A stretch of DNA of 64,000 bases from Halocynthiibacter namhaensis (GCF_000812685.1 NZ_JWIF01000063.1:120295-184294), one strand, 5' to 3'; shown: positions 46,112 through 55,661, counted from the stretch's first letter. Made by a program: numbers and translations. Notes: generated by a model from the letters alone, not told the origin.

Positions 46112-47131
46112 ATGACTGACAGAACCATACTGGTGTATTCCCTCGCCGACCTCGGTATTACCGGTGGTAACTATGTATTCGGCACGATCGCGACGAGTGG
46201 CACCTTTACCGTTGCCGCAGGTGCAACGCCGTCTGTTGCCACGGTTTCTGACACAGACAACGAAGACAATATCTTCAATGACGGTCGGCCCAATTCCCAG
46301 GGCGGGTTTTCTCAGGCACCGTTGCAACGGCTGACGGGTAACATTGATGGTACCGTTTTTGATGACGTGCTGACCAATCCTGAAAATGAGTTTGAGGTTT
46401 TCAATTCTTCCGGCGTCTCTGTCGGATTTATCTATGATCTGCACGAGGGTAACTCAGCAAGCTTTGATTCTTTGCAAGGCTATGTCACCACATTTGAACT
46501 GATAGCGGGTGAAACATATACTGTTGGGCCACCCAATGGCTTGGGAAATGCCACTTACAGTGAACTTCTGACATGTTTTGCGAAGGGCACGCTGATTGCG
46601 ACTGCAGCAGGGCAGAAGCAGATCGAAGACCTTAAGATTGGCGATCTGGTGATAACGCGGGACCATGGATGCCATCCGATCCGGTGGATAGGCAGCCGCA
46701 CAGTCGCGGGGCAAGGCAGCTTCGCACCGATCATATTTCGCAAGGGTGTGCTCGGCAATACACGGGATTTGTGGGTGTCTCCCCTTCATCGTATGTTGTT
46801 GAAGGGTTGGAGATCGGAACTCCTGTTTGGCGAAACTGAAGTTTTGGCCTGTGCCAAACATCTTGTGAATGGCGACACGATCTTTAGCGAACCATGTGAA
46901 ACGATTACGTATTATCACATGCTTTTTGACGAACATGAGATCGTTTCGGCTGAGAATTGCCTTTCGGAAAGTTTCTTTCCCGGGCCGACCACCATTGGAT
47001 CAATTGAGGACGCGGTGAGGCAAGAGCTGTTTGACCTGTTTCCTGAGCTCGCCGTTGCGCCAGACGCTTACGGACCAACGGCGCGGAAATGCTTGCGTGG
47101 GCGAGAGGCCAGCTTGCTGGTGCACCCCTAA
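46112..47131 (+). CDS. Hint domain-containing protein
   Basis: 339 residues. An N-terminal beta-rich region (about 1-150) is followed by a Hint (Hedgehog/intein-type) domain that opens with CFAKGTLIAT (Cys at 155) and contains DLKIGDLVITRDHG and LWVSPLHRMLLKG. Such proteins are frequent in roseobacters; they may self-cleave or be exported by type I secretion, but no secretion motif is clear. The start lacks a good Shine-Dalgarno site; about 230 bases upstream contain nothing I recognise. Confidence 0.85.
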   Translation: MTDRTILVYSLADLGITGGNYVFGTIATSGTFTVAAGATPSVATVSDTDNEDNIFNDGRPNSQGGFSQAPLQRLTGNIDGTVFDDVLTNPENEFEVFNSSGVSVGFIYDLHEGNSASFDSLQGYVTTFELIAGETYTVGPPNGLGNATYSELLTCFAKGTLIATAAGQKQIEDLKIGDLVITRDHGCHPIRWIGSRTVAGQGSFAPIIFRKGVLGNTRDLWVSPLHRMLLKGWRSELLFGETEVLACAKHLVNGDTIFSEPCETITYYHMLFDEHEIVSAENCLSESFFPGPTTIGSIEDAVRQELFDLFPELAVAPDAYGPTARKCLRGREASLLVHP

Positions 47132-47190
47132 GGGCAGGAATATTCTTCAAGGGGTATGCGAAGGGTATGCCGCAGCTGCATATTTGCCCG

Positions 47191-48714
47191 CTAGCGTGGC
47201 CTGACTGTCTCGATGGGGCCGTCTTTTGTAATCATCGTCGTGCTAAGGGTATGGTCGGTGTTCTGCATCCGATGGCGCAAAAGCTTTTGGGTTAGACGCA
47301 ACATCTCGCTGGCGAATGCGGGGTTGTCGGCGAGGTTCTCAAGCTCTCCCTGGCCATCTGCGTCAAACAGCATCGGGTCCATCCCATCGGCAAACTGCAC
47401 CAACGTAAAGCGATCTTCCCTTAGGATTGCGCAATTTGCGTTGCTTTGGTGCAGGCCCAATTCGCGTTCCCAAGGGGTTGATGAAATTGGGTTGGCAAAA
47501 TCATGTTCTGAATAGGAATAATCGCGCCAGTCTGGGGTTTCGCCTTTGACCCAGGGCATCAAGGACCGTCCATCCATAGAAGATGGGCGGGCTTGTCCGA
47601 TCCAGTCAAGAATGGTGGGGGTGACGTCGATGGATTCCGTAAAGGCACTGATCTTATGTGGTTTTTCACCGGGGGCGCGGATGATCAGCGGCGTGTGATA
47701 GGCCGCATTGAATGGGGCAAGTTTCCCCCATGCATGACGGTCGCCAAGCAATTCACCATGGTCCGCAGTGACGACCAGTAGGGTGTCTTCATATTGCTCG
47801 CTGTCCTTAAGCCATTGCACAACGCGCCCGAGGTGATGGTCGACTTCGGTCGCTAGGCCCAGATAGATCGCACGTAAAGTTTGGACGTTTTCGTCACTGT
47901 CATCAAGATTGGCGAAACCCTCCACGGTGCTGGCTATATCGGCATAGTCATGCAGGGGTTTCATATAGGGATGAAAGGCCTGCTCATCCGCGCGTGTCAG
48001 GCGCTCGGGCAGGGGCAGGGACGCCGGGTCGTACATGTCGTTATAGGGCGCGGGAGCATTGAAAGGCGGATGAGGGCGGATCCAAGTGAGGTGCGCGAAC
48101 CAAGGCTTATCCCCTTGATTTTGAAGACCCTTCAAACATTCATTGGCAAGAAACGCAGTATCGCTGTCTTCGGCCGCATAGAGGGCAGGATCATTCGGAC
48201 GTGGGCTTTGGCCGGCAGGCGTGTTTACGCGGAAAATGTCAAATATGTCGTCGCCTTCGATGTCGTAGCCTTTGGCGCGTAGGTCATCCCGCCAGGCCAC
48301 ACTTTGTTCAAGGCGCATCTCGCAGACCTCGGTAAACCCGTTCATGGGGTGTTCGTAGGTGGTGAGAGATGGGTGACCTTCAGGGTATGCGCGCGGGTCT
48401 TGCGATGTGTCGGTATAGCCAAACAAAAGCGGATCATATCCGGCTTTTTTTACTTCAGTTGCGATGTTGGGGGTGTCATGGGTAAGAGGGGTCCCATTGC
48501 GGATGCTGCGATGGTTCATCGCATAGCGTGATGTTAGGATCGATACGCGCGAAGGTCCGCAAGGGTTTGTCGCGGAATAGTTCTTCTCAAACACCACGGC
48601 GTCATCCATCAAAGCGCGAAGATGTGGCAGATCCACATGTTCAGCCAAAGCGCCAGCAAGACAGTCGGCGCGCAATTGATCAATAATGATGAACAGAACA
48701 TTCTTCCGAGGCAT
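47191..48714 (-). CDS. sulfatase-like hydrolase, phosphonate monoester hydrolase type
   Basis: 507 residues of the alkaline phosphatase/sulfatase superfamily. The formylglycine site is CGPSR with the modified Cys at 52. Metal-binding Asp (IIIDQLRAD), TADHGELLGD and the HPPFNAP block are in place. The sequence after the active site, RYAMNHRS, and overall layout resemble rhizobial phosphonate monoester hydrolases/promiscuous arylsulfatases (507 versus about 514 residues). No signal peptide, so it is cytoplasmic. Natural substrate unknown; maturation would need a formylglycine-generating enzyme, not seen here. Confidence 0.85.
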   Translation of the reverse strand: MPRKNVLFIIIDQLRADCLAGALAEHVDLPHLRALMDDAVVFEKNYSATNPCGPSRVSILTSRYAMNHRSIRNGTPLTHDTPNIATEVKKAGYDPLLFGYTDTSQDPRAYPEGHPSLTTYEHPMNGFTEVCEMRLEQSVAWRDDLRAKGYDIEGDDIFDIFRVNTPAGQSPRPNDPALYAAEDSDTAFLANECLKGLQNQGDKPWFAHLTWIRPHPPFNAPAPYNDMYDPASLPLPERLTRADEQAFHPYMKPLHDYADIASTVEGFANLDDSDENVQTLRAIYLGLATEVDHHLGRVVQWLKDSEQYEDTLLVVTADHGELLGDRHAWGKLAPFNAAYHTPLIIRAPGEKPHKISAFTESIDVTPTILDWIGQARPSSMDGRSLMPWVKGETPDWRDYSYSEHDFANPISSTPWERELGLHQSNANCAILREDRFTLVQFADGMDPMLFDADGQGELENLADNPAFASEMLRLTQKLLRHRMQNTDHTLSTTMITKDGPIETVRPR

Positions 48715-48974
48715 TGCTGTGTCTCCTGTTTTTTTGGGCCTTTTTAAAGTTGCTAATGAGACCTCAGCAGCGGGGCAATCAAAATTTTCAAATTTATGTC
48801 GATATCATCTTTTGGACATAAACAGTTTGTAAAATGGCGTGACGGGATTTGCGCCGAGTGGCCTGTGTTTTCGGGAACGTATTTGACAATGGCCTTGGCG
48901 GACGTCAGAAATTAATCATCCCTTGCGCCAAGGCACTTGCCTCGGGGCGCGACATTATTGTGGCAGGAGAGCCC

Positions 48975-50642
48975 ATGAAACATATTTGTAGTAAATCACT
49001 TTTGCTAAGCTCCGTTGGGATGCTTGCTGCTTCCGTTGGGGCCGTCGCGGCACAAGATGTTGGGGCCTGTGGACAGCCGGTTGTTTTGACGCAGGCCCAA
49101 CATGAGCTGAGCGGAACGCCAGGTGCTGCGATTGATTCACGTGTGTCGATGGCAAGGCATGAACCTGCTTACATCGAATTAGACCTTACAGTTGCTTCGG
49201 GTATTACGATTGAAACACTGGCTTTAGATGTTGATCCGGTTGTGGTGATTTTTGATGCCACGGGTGCCGCGTTGCTTGGCAATGATGATGGTGGCAGTGA
49301 TCTGAATTCTCTGGTCAGCTTGGAACTTGAAGCGGGGCAATATTGTGCGCAGGTCAGCACCTATACTGATCTCCCCAATGGCAGCGGGACACCCATCGGA
49401 TATAATGCGGAAGTTGCCCTGCAAATCCGTACCGGTGTGGAAACCCCAGTCGTATCCCCATTTGTAAGCCCAATTGGGGAGGGAGGCGACAACGCAGCCA
49501 ACCCAAGTGAATGCTATGCGATGGCAAACCTTACCCAGATTGAGGATCCTATCGGTGATGGTATGGAAACCATCAACTTGAGTGGTGCGACGCCATCAGC
49601 ATTTTCTTTCAGCGTTGCAGATGGCACGCGCATGTCCCTGATCGCACGCAGTACTGAGCTGGATACAGTGTTGACCTTGGTTGACGTCAATGGTGCCGAG
49701 ATCGCCACCGACGATGACGGTGCGGGCGGCACAGACAGTCATATCGGTATTGATTACGGGTTACCTGCTGGGGATTACTGTGTGGCGGTGACGGGCTATG
49801 ATCCGGCAGCGACAGGGGCCGTTGACTTTACGATCTCTGAGTTTTCTGATGAGGTCGCGGCACGTGCTGACACGAATATGCCCAGCGATCCCTGTGGCAA
49901 TGCGGAAAACACAACGGTTTTGAACGCGCCATTTGTCGCTGGTGGAACAGCCGAGATGCTGCAAGGTCTGCTTGCGGGTGACAGCCAAGACTTCAGCTTT
50001 GAGTTGGCAGATCCAATGGCTTTGCGTCTCACGGCAACCAGCAATAGCTTCGACACGTATCTGTGGCTGCACACGGCCGATGGTACGAAAATTGGCGAAA
50101 ATGATGATGCAGACGGGCTTGGCATCGGAAGCCGCATTGATAACAGAACGGAACTTCCTGCAGGGTCGTATTGTGCATCGGTCACGGCCTTTGGCAACGA
50201 GGGAAGCGGCGCGTTTGAACTGACATTGATGGAGCTGTCGGAAGCAGCGCTGTTGGCGGAAGCCTATGACAATGCTGAAATTCTGCCGCCCGCAAGTTCG
50301 GGAATTGAGATGGTAGATCTGGGCGTTTTAGAACGCAACCTTCGTACGGAGAACGCAGGCGGCGAAACCCAGTGGTATTTGTTTGAAGTCGATACAGAAA
50401 GCTTTGTTGTGATTGACGGTGTTTCTGTTGGTGGCCCTGCGGAAATCGTTTTGTTTGACTATGAAGGCACCGGGCAACGTATCGCGACAAGTCTGGTGAA
50501 TTCTGATGAAACGAACACACGTTTGGTCAAAAAGGTTGGATCTGGGATCTATGCCGTGGCCGTTGTGCCTGATCGTTCGTCCAGTGCGACTGTTGGCGCG
50601 TCTAGCCTGTCGTTACAGCGCTATATCCGTCCACCACGTTAA
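48975..50642 (+). CDS. exported repeat protein with PPC-like domains
   Basis: 555 residues from ATG at 48975, with AGGAGAG upstream; a start at 48849 would put 42 non-signal residues before the signal peptide. Signal peptide about 1-26 (VAAQ). Three related beta-sandwich units follow, each opening with a Cys and ending with a (P/E)AGxYC motif: Cys pairs 32/124, 180/269 and 307/400. Each has a Asp-rich turn such as TDDDGAGGTD. A fourth, divergent unit lacks the cysteines. It resembles bacterial pre-peptidase C-terminal domains. Function unknown; likely periplasmic or surface. Confidence 0.8.
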   Translation: MKHICSKSLLLSSVGMLAASVGAVAAQDVGACGQPVVLTQAQHELSGTPGAAIDSRVSMARHEPAYIELDLTVASGITIETLALDVDPVVVIFDATGAALLGNDDGGSDLNSLVSLELEAGQYCAQVSTYTDLPNGSGTPIGYNAEVALQIRTGVETPVVSPFVSPIGEGGDNAANPSECYAMANLTQIEDPIGDGMETINLSGATPSAFSFSVADGTRMSLIARSTELDTVLTLVDVNGAEIATDDDGAGGTDSHIGIDYGLPAGDYCVAVTGYDPAATGAVDFTISEFSDEVAARADTNMPSDPCGNAENTTVLNAPFVAGGTAEMLQGLLAGDSQDFSFELADPMALRLTATSNSFDTYLWLHTADGTKIGENDDADGLGIGSRIDNRTELPAGSYCASVTAFGNEGSGAFELTLMELSEAALLAEAYDNAEILPPASSGIEMVDLGVLERNLRTENAGGETQWYLFEVDTESFVVIDGVSVGGPAEIVLFDYEGTGQRIATSLVNSDETNTRLVKKVGSGIYAVAVVPDRSSSATVGASSLSLQRYIRPPR

Positions 50643-50664
50643 GGCGTGCGCCTATAAGAAAAAG

Positions 50665-50693
50665 AAAAACCGGCATGTTTGATGCCGGTTTTT
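50665..50693. terminator. bidirectional terminator
   Basis: AAAAACCGGCAT (50665-50676) pairs with ATGCCGGTTTTT (50682-50693) and further T's follow. It lies between the convergent PPC-like gene and mipZ. Confidence 0.9.
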
Positions 50694-50715
50694 TTATGCG
50701 TGGAATGAAGGGCGC

Positions 50716-51528
50716 TTAGAAATCGACCGTGACACCAGGCAGGTTCAGGCTTTTCATCAATTCGCGCAACTCTTGGCGTGCGGTCACGTTCGAAATGTTC
50801 ATCTGACCGGCAACACCGATGTCGCGTAGATCCAGCAATGTTAGGCCGCGCGGAAAGAGTTCACGGAAGATCACGCGATCACCGAACCCTTTGACGACGC
50901 GGAACCCAATACGCTTGGATAATGCTGTCAGGGCCTCTTCCATTTTGCGTTTGTTGTGCATCGCTTGGGCCGCAAGGCGGTTGCGTACGATGATCCAGTC
51001 GATCGGGGGCAGGCCTGCTTGGGCACGCAATTGGCGCGCGTTCCAGACCATCTCTGAGTAAACAGAAGGACCTTTGATTGCGTTGGTTTCAGGGTCGATT
51101 TGTGCCAAGAGATCGAAATCGATGAATGAATCATTCAGAGGTGTGACCAATGTGTCAGCCAAGGAATGCGCAACCTGACTTAGGCGAGTGTGTGAGCCAG
51201 GGCAGTCAATCAGGATAAAGTCACAATTGGTTTCCAGCATAGCGACGGCGGCGGACAAGCGCCGGTCATAGATGTTTTCACCTGGTTGCAGTTCCGACTG
51301 ATCCACTTGAGGCAAATCGTGATATTCGGGCGACGGCAATGTTACGCCTGCCGCCTGCATTTGTAGATTACGGTTCTGAACAAAACGGCCAAAGCTTTTC
51401 TGGCGAAGGTCCAAATCCAGCACCCCAACCTTATGCCCCATGCGGACCAATGCAGTGGCGATATGCATGGCGGTTGTGGATTTCCCCGACCCGCCTTTTT
51501 CATTTCCAACGACGATAATATGCGCCAC
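50716..51528 (-). CDS. mipZ: division plane positioning ATPase MipZ
   Basis: 270-residue ParA-like ATPase that in alphaproteobacteria forms a bipolar gradient on ParB and excludes FtsZ from the poles. The deviant Walker A NEKGGSGKST is at residues 9-18, followed by VLDLDLRQ and the switch region LIDCPGSH. No parB is nearby, as is usual for mipZ. It stands alone with its own 5' region. Confidence 0.93.
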   Translation of the reverse strand: MAHIIVVGNEKGGSGKSTTAMHIATALVRMGHKVGVLDLDLRQKSFGRFVQNRNLQMQAAGVTLPSPEYHDLPQVDQSELQPGENIYDRRLSAAVAMLETNCDFILIDCPGSHTRLSQVAHSLADTLVTPLNDSFIDFDLLAQIDPETNAIKGPSVYSEMVWNARQLRAQAGLPPIDWIIVRNRLAAQAMHNKRKMEEALTALSKRIGFRVVKGFGDRVIFRELFPRGLTLLDLRDIGVAGQMNISNVTARQELRELMKSLNLPGVTVDF

Positions 51529-51623
51529 GACTGCCCCCGGCCTGTTGTTTGGTTACCCAATTGCGGCAACTATATATAGTGTATTGCAATATGGGAAGTC
51601 GCAGCGCTTTTCAAGCAATCCCG

Positions 51624-52331
51624 TTATAGAGCGCGCGTAATACCGCCATCGACGCGAATGTTTTGTCCGGTGATGTATGCTGCGGAATCTGATGCGAGAA
51701 ACGCGATTGTCGCGGCGACTTCCTCGGTGGTGCCGTATCGTTCCATTGGGATGCGGGATCTGAACTCTTCTTTTTCGGGCAGTGAATTGATGAACCCAGG
51801 TAGTACATTGTTCATTCGGATCCCCTTGGCTGCGTATTTGTCTGCGAAGAGTTTGCTGAAAGCAGCAAGCCCCGCGCGCATGACGCCGGAGGTGGGGAAG
51901 ACCGGGTCAGGTTCGAAGGTGGCGAAGGTCGTGATATTGATGATTGATCCTGCTCCCTGCGCTTCCATGATTTTGGTGACAAGGCGGGTGGGGCGTACGG
52001 CGGACAGAAAGTAGACTTCCATGCCTTGGTGCCAATCGTCGTCGGATAGGCCCAATATTTCGTCGCGGGGGCCGTGACCTGCACTGTTCACCAACACGTC
52101 AATCCGTCCCCAAGCATCCATTGCAGCATCGACGATGGCTTGCACATCATCGTTGTTCTGGTTGGACCCGGTTACGCCTATGCCGCCCAGTTCAACTGCC
52201 AATGCTTCGCCCTTACCGGATGACGACAATATGGCGATTTTGTATCCGTCTGCTGCTAGCCTACGGGCGGCAGCCGCGCCCATGCCTGATCCGCCTGCGG
52301 TGATGATGGCGGTTTTCAATGTGTCAGTCAT
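51624..52331 (-). CDS. SDR family oxidoreductase
   Basis: 235-residue classical short-chain dehydrogenase. The NAD(P) glycine motif is GGSGMGAAAA near residue 13, the NSAGHG segment near residue 86 and the end SDSAAYITGQNIRVDGG. The usual catalytic Tyr-x-x-x-Lys is less clear: the segment holds GVMRAGLAAFSKLFADKYA, with Met-Arg-Ala in the place where Tyr is expected, so activity could be altered. It is divergent from a LysR regulator gene. Confidence 0.85.
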   Translation of the reverse strand: MTDTLKTAIITAGGSGMGAAAARRLAADGYKIAILSSSGKGEALAVELGGIGVTGSNQNNDDVQAIVDAAMDAWGRIDVLVNSAGHGPRDEILGLSDDDWHQGMEVYFLSAVRPTRLVTKIMEAQGAGSIINITTFATFEPDPVFPTSGVMRAGLAAFSKLFADKYAAKGIRMNNVLPGFINSLPEKEEFRSRIPMERYGTTEEVAATIAFLASDSAAYITGQNIRVDGGITRAL

Positions 52332-52434
52332 TTGTTTGATCCTTTTGCGATGGTCCTTTCATCTTGCAGAATTTGAGGGGTTCGACACTTCATGTCTCGT
52401 GCACTATGCTGTAGGAAATCTACAGGATATACAT

Positions 52435-53307
52435 GTGTCACATCTTCCATCTCTTACTGCACTTAGGGCCTTTGAAGCGGCTGCCCGGTATGAAAATTTT
52501 CGCGAAGCTGCGGAAGAATTGAACGTGACCCATGGTGCGGTTGCACAGCAGATACGTGGCCTCGAGGCTGATTTGAAAACGCCCTTGTTTCAGCGGCTGA
52601 CCCGTGGTGTGAAATTGACGCCGGAGGGCAGGGCATATGCCGCTGACATTCGGCAGGGATTGCACACGCTCAAGGACGCAACGAATAAGGTGTTGGGTAA
52701 GGCTGAGAAGACCGCGTTGGTTCTAAGTGTCACGCCATCCTTTGCCAGTTGCTGGCTGTTGCCCCGACTGCCTGGGTTTTCTGATCTGAGTAAGGTTGAT
52801 TTACAAGTCAGCGCATCTGAAGCCACAAGCGATGTGGTGGGGGGCGAGGCAGATTTGGCGATTCGCCAAAGCCCGCCGCCTTATGCCAAAGGCATTACGC
52901 ATAAACTGTTGTTTCCCGGTGACAATGTTATTGTCGGCCTGCCAAATTTGATCCGGGGAATTGTAACTGTGGAAGATCTTTGCGACTCGAATTTGCTGCA
53001 CGATGGCCATGCCGGATGGGCCGGGTATTTCGCCAGAAATCTAGGTGTGGTGCCGGATAAGGTTGAGAATGGTTTACGCTTCAACCAAGCCGCGATGTGT
53101 ATTCGCATGGCGTGCGGAGGTGAAGGTATTGCCTTGGTACCCAAGATTTTAGTGCAAAAAGAACTTGCGGATGGAACATTGGTAGAGTTCTCGGGGCCAG
53201 CGCCTGATGCCGGGTCGGGTTTTTATTTGGTATGGTCTGAAAAGCATGGCTGCAGACGGGATGTTTCCCGCGTCTGTGACTGGCTTTTGCAGCAAGCAGA
53301 TGCGTAA
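52435..53307 (+). CDS. LysR family transcriptional regulator (GcvA-like)
   Basis: 290 residues from GTG at 52435 with AGGA seven bases upstream; it then begins with SHLPSLTALRAFEAAARYENF, the usual GcvA-group N-terminus. HTH residues lie in FREAAEELNVTHGAVAQQIRGLEADL. The effector domain follows. Its start lies about 100 bases from the divergent SDR gene, which is a likely target. A start at 52135 would run across the SDR gene and is rejected. Confidence 0.9.
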   Translation: MSHLPSLTALRAFEAAARYENFREAAEELNVTHGAVAQQIRGLEADLKTPLFQRLTRGVKLTPEGRAYAADIRQGLHTLKDATNKVLGKAEKTALVLSVTPSFASCWLLPRLPGFSDLSKVDLQVSASEATSDVVGGEADLAIRQSPPPYAKGITHKLLFPGDNVIVGLPNLIRGIVTVEDLCDSNLLHDGHAGWAGYFARNLGVVPDKVENGLRFNQAAMCIRMACGGEGIALVPKILVQKELADGTLVEFSGPAPDAGSGFYLVWSEKHGCRRDVSRVCDWLLQQADA

Positions 53308-53317
53308 CCTGCGGTCA

Positions 53318-53491
53318 TTATTTCGTTAGGATCAGTTTGCCAGCTTTGGTGATGCGCAGAACATACGTTTGATCATCAAGAAGGATGGTCGCACATGGGT
53401 TGCCTTGCGTCAGCAGGCGCGCGTCGTAGATGGATTGTTGTTGCGGAACGGATGTGCTTGTCAGCGTGTTTGGGTGGGCGATTGCATTCAT
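53318..53491 (-). CDS. hemP: hemin uptake protein HemP
   Basis: 57 residues from ATG at 53491 (AAGGAAACGAC upstream). Family hallmarks are present: SIYDARLLTQGN followed by the beta pair around TYVLRITKAGKLILTK. HemP is a small protein linked to heme uptake and iron-responsive regulation in proteobacteria. No heme transporter genes lie next to it here. Confidence 0.9.
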   Translation of the reverse strand: MNAIAHPNTLTSTSVPQQQSIYDARLLTQGNPCATILLDDQTYVLRITKAGKLILTK

Positions 53492-53556
53492 GTCGTTTCC
53501 TTGTCTGTTCGCTTGATTCCATTTCACCGACCTATTCTGGTCTGCTGATATAATAT

Positions 53557-53582
53557 CTGATTGTTTTAGTCAGATAAGTCAA
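53557..53582 (-). promoter_or_regulatory. candidate iron-responsive box and promoter of hemP
   Basis: CTGA-N9-TCAG at 53557-53573 matches the TGA-N9-TCA pattern of RirA/Iron-Rhodo boxes. On the minus strand a TTGACT (-35-like, 53582-53577) lies just upstream, and an AT-rich ATATTATAT follows near 53550, so the box would lie between the -35 and -10 elements and fit repression. AGTC-AATA-GACT (53578-53589) is an additional small inverted repeat. Confidence 0.5.
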
Positions 53583-53778
53583 TAGACTCTTTTTGTCGAC
53601 TACTGGAATGGCCTTCGCGTCCTGTAACCTGAGGGCCAGGGATAATATAAGAAACAGGGCGTCCAAGGATGAGCGCGCGACAGAAGGGGATGCAGCAGGG
53701 CCAAGCCTGTGCATCTGCTGTTCGCTGGGAATTGTGTTTCACCCCAACACCATATGCGTTGAGGTGGTGTTTCATGTC

Positions 53779-55635
53779 TTAGAACTTGAAGTCAAAGTTA
53801 AGATTTGCGCCAAAGCTTTCATAATCAGTCCCGATGCCATCATAGAATGTGGACATTGAAAGCATGGCGCCAGCTGGCATCCGATAGGTGCTGCCGGCAC
53901 TGACGCGGGCGCGTAGACCTTCGTAATCGGTGGTGGCATTGGTGACCGAAGAATAGATTCCGCGCAGACCGCCGTTCAAAGACAGTGATCCAGATGCAGC
54001 CGGAAGTGGTGTGTCAAAATCCATGCCCGCCGTGAGTTGGGTCAGTTGGATCTTTTGACGGGGGATCAATTGACCGCTGGTTGTGGTGTAAGCCTGTTGT
54101 TTGTCCGAGGTCCAACTGAGGTCAAACAAAGGGTTCAGTTTGGTCTCTTCAATGGCGATCTCGCCAGAAACTTGCAGCTGCGCCAACCAACGTTCCGTGT
54201 CAAAATTGTCGACCTCGTCACCAATTGATATGGTGTTGTCCGTTTGGCCATACAGAAGGCGACCTTCAAAGAATAGAGGTTGTGTAGCAGATTTTGCAAC
54301 AAAATAGGGGCCGAGAAGCCAGCCATCGCCGGACGCAGAGTTCGCCTCTTGGCGCATGGAATCCAGTTGTAACATCCCGCCGATCAGAAGATCTGGGGTG
54401 ATCGTTTGGTGGGCCCCTAGGGTCAACAAAGTGTAGGATGTGTTGTCCGACCAACTTGCCGCAAGCGCCGCCCAACTGTTGCTTGAGGATATACACCCGG
54501 ATGCACTGCCGCCGCCTTCTGATGCATTGGCATTGAAGGCGTTACAGCTTCTGTCACGTAAGAAATGTGTTAAGCCAGCCTGGTTTGATGCCAAAGCATT
54601 GGCACGGCTTGCCATGAAATCAGAGATCGCCTTTTGAGTGATTTCCACGCGGGTGCTGGAGACTGTGACAGCATTGGAAACAGTGCTGCCATTGCTTGCC
54701 GTGTCTTCGGCTGCGCCAGCGGGCACTTGGATGGTGACGTCTCCGGAATTATCCGGAGTGATCTCAACCGTATACTGCGCAGGCGTGTTTTGCGTGATGG
54801 ATGTCGCGGCGCCGTTGGTCACGGTTAGATCGCCAGCGATGTCATCAAACCCTGAGACATCTTCGTTGAAGGTGACATCAAGGGTAAATGGGGTCGTGCC
54901 TGAAAAATTTGTCGGTGCGCCAGATACGGTGACGGATGGGGCTTCGCTGTCGGCCTGTGCCACGCTGGCCGGTGATGAGGGGAGGTTGCCATTCTGCGCA
55001 CCATCGACTGCCGCGTCTTCGGGCACCCGGATGGTGACTTCGCCGGTCCCATCGGGGGTGATTTTAATTGTATAGGTCGAGGGTGTGTCTTGAGTGATAG
55101 ACGTGGTCGTGCCGTTGGTGACGGTGACATCGCTGAGGATATCACTAAACCCAGTTACATCTTCGGAAAAAGTCGCAGTGACTGTGAACGGCGTTGTACC
55201 GACGGCCGTTGTGGTGCTGCTTGAAAGGGCAACAGTGGGGCGTGTCATGTCGCTGAGAATGGTAACCACTGCAGATGGAATGTTTGGGCTGAAACCTGGC
55301 TGGGAATATGCGGTGAAAGTTGGAACCGCGATTGTAATATCACCTGTATTTGTTGGGGTGATTGTTATCATAAAGTCCTCAGTTGGAGTGAAGTCAGATG
55401 GAGGTCCAGTTACAGTTGCATTCGTTATATTGAGTCGGTTGAAGTCGAAGAATATGACGGGTGTGCTGAAACGAACGGTTACGTCAAATGGCGTAATTTC
55501 ATTGAATGCTGCGGGGGCTCCAATGATCTCCACCGAAGGGGCATTGGCGTTGAAGAACGCAGTGACTTCATTTGACGCAGTGTTCGGGTCTCCTGCGCCG
55601 TTTTCGGCGACGCCTGCTGGGACAGATAGTGTCAC
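53779..55635 (-). CDS. autotransporter-like Ig-repeat protein, C-terminal part (frameshifted)
   Basis: 618 residues. The first part continues Ig-like repeat 2 and includes repeats 3-5, each about 95-100 residues with PFxVTxxF, DVxGF and VTIxVPAxAA segments. The last 250 residues are an outer-membrane beta barrel that ends in FDFKF with a terminal Phe. The ATG at 55635 is internal to repeat 2 (MTLSVPAG); the true start is in the 55662-56708 frame. A missing base near 55696 separates them. Confidence 0.8.
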   Translation of the reverse strand: MTLSVPAGVAENGAGDPNTASNEVTAFFNANAPSVEIIGAPAAFNEITPFDVTVRFSTPVIFFDFNRLNITNATVTGPPSDFTPTEDFMITITPTNTGDITIAVPTFTAYSQPGFSPNIPSAVVTILSDMTRPTVALSSSTTTAVGTTPFTVTATFSEDVTGFSDILSDVTVTNGTTTSITQDTPSTYTIKITPDGTGEVTIRVPEDAAVDGAQNGNLPSSPASVAQADSEAPSVTVSGAPTNFSGTTPFTLDVTFNEDVSGFDDIAGDLTVTNGAATSITQNTPAQYTVEITPDNSGDVTIQVPAGAAEDTASNGSTVSNAVTVSSTRVEITQKAISDFMASRANALASNQAGLTHFLRDRSCNAFNANASEGGGSASGCISSSNSWAALAASWSDNTSYTLLTLGAHQTITPDLLIGGMLQLDSMRQEANSASGDGWLLGPYFVAKSATQPLFFEGRLLYGQTDNTISIGDEVDNFDTERWLAQLQVSGEIAIEETKLNPLFDLSWTSDKQQAYTTTSGQLIPRQKIQLTQLTAGMDFDTPLPAASGSLSLNGGLRGIYSSVTNATTDYEGLRARVSAGSTYRMPAGAMLSMSTFYDGIGTDYESFGANLNFDFKF

Positions 55636-55661
55636 ATTGCTTGTGCCTGTGGGTGTTAACG

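Noticed and set aside
52135..52434. Longer start for the LysR gene
   Set aside because: Would overlap the divergent SDR gene by about 200 bases; the GTG at 52435 has a good ribosome-binding site and the expected N-terminus.
53566..53775. Small open frames between hemP and the autotransporter
   Set aside because: Overlap each other in several frames, no ribosome-binding site, no recognisable product.
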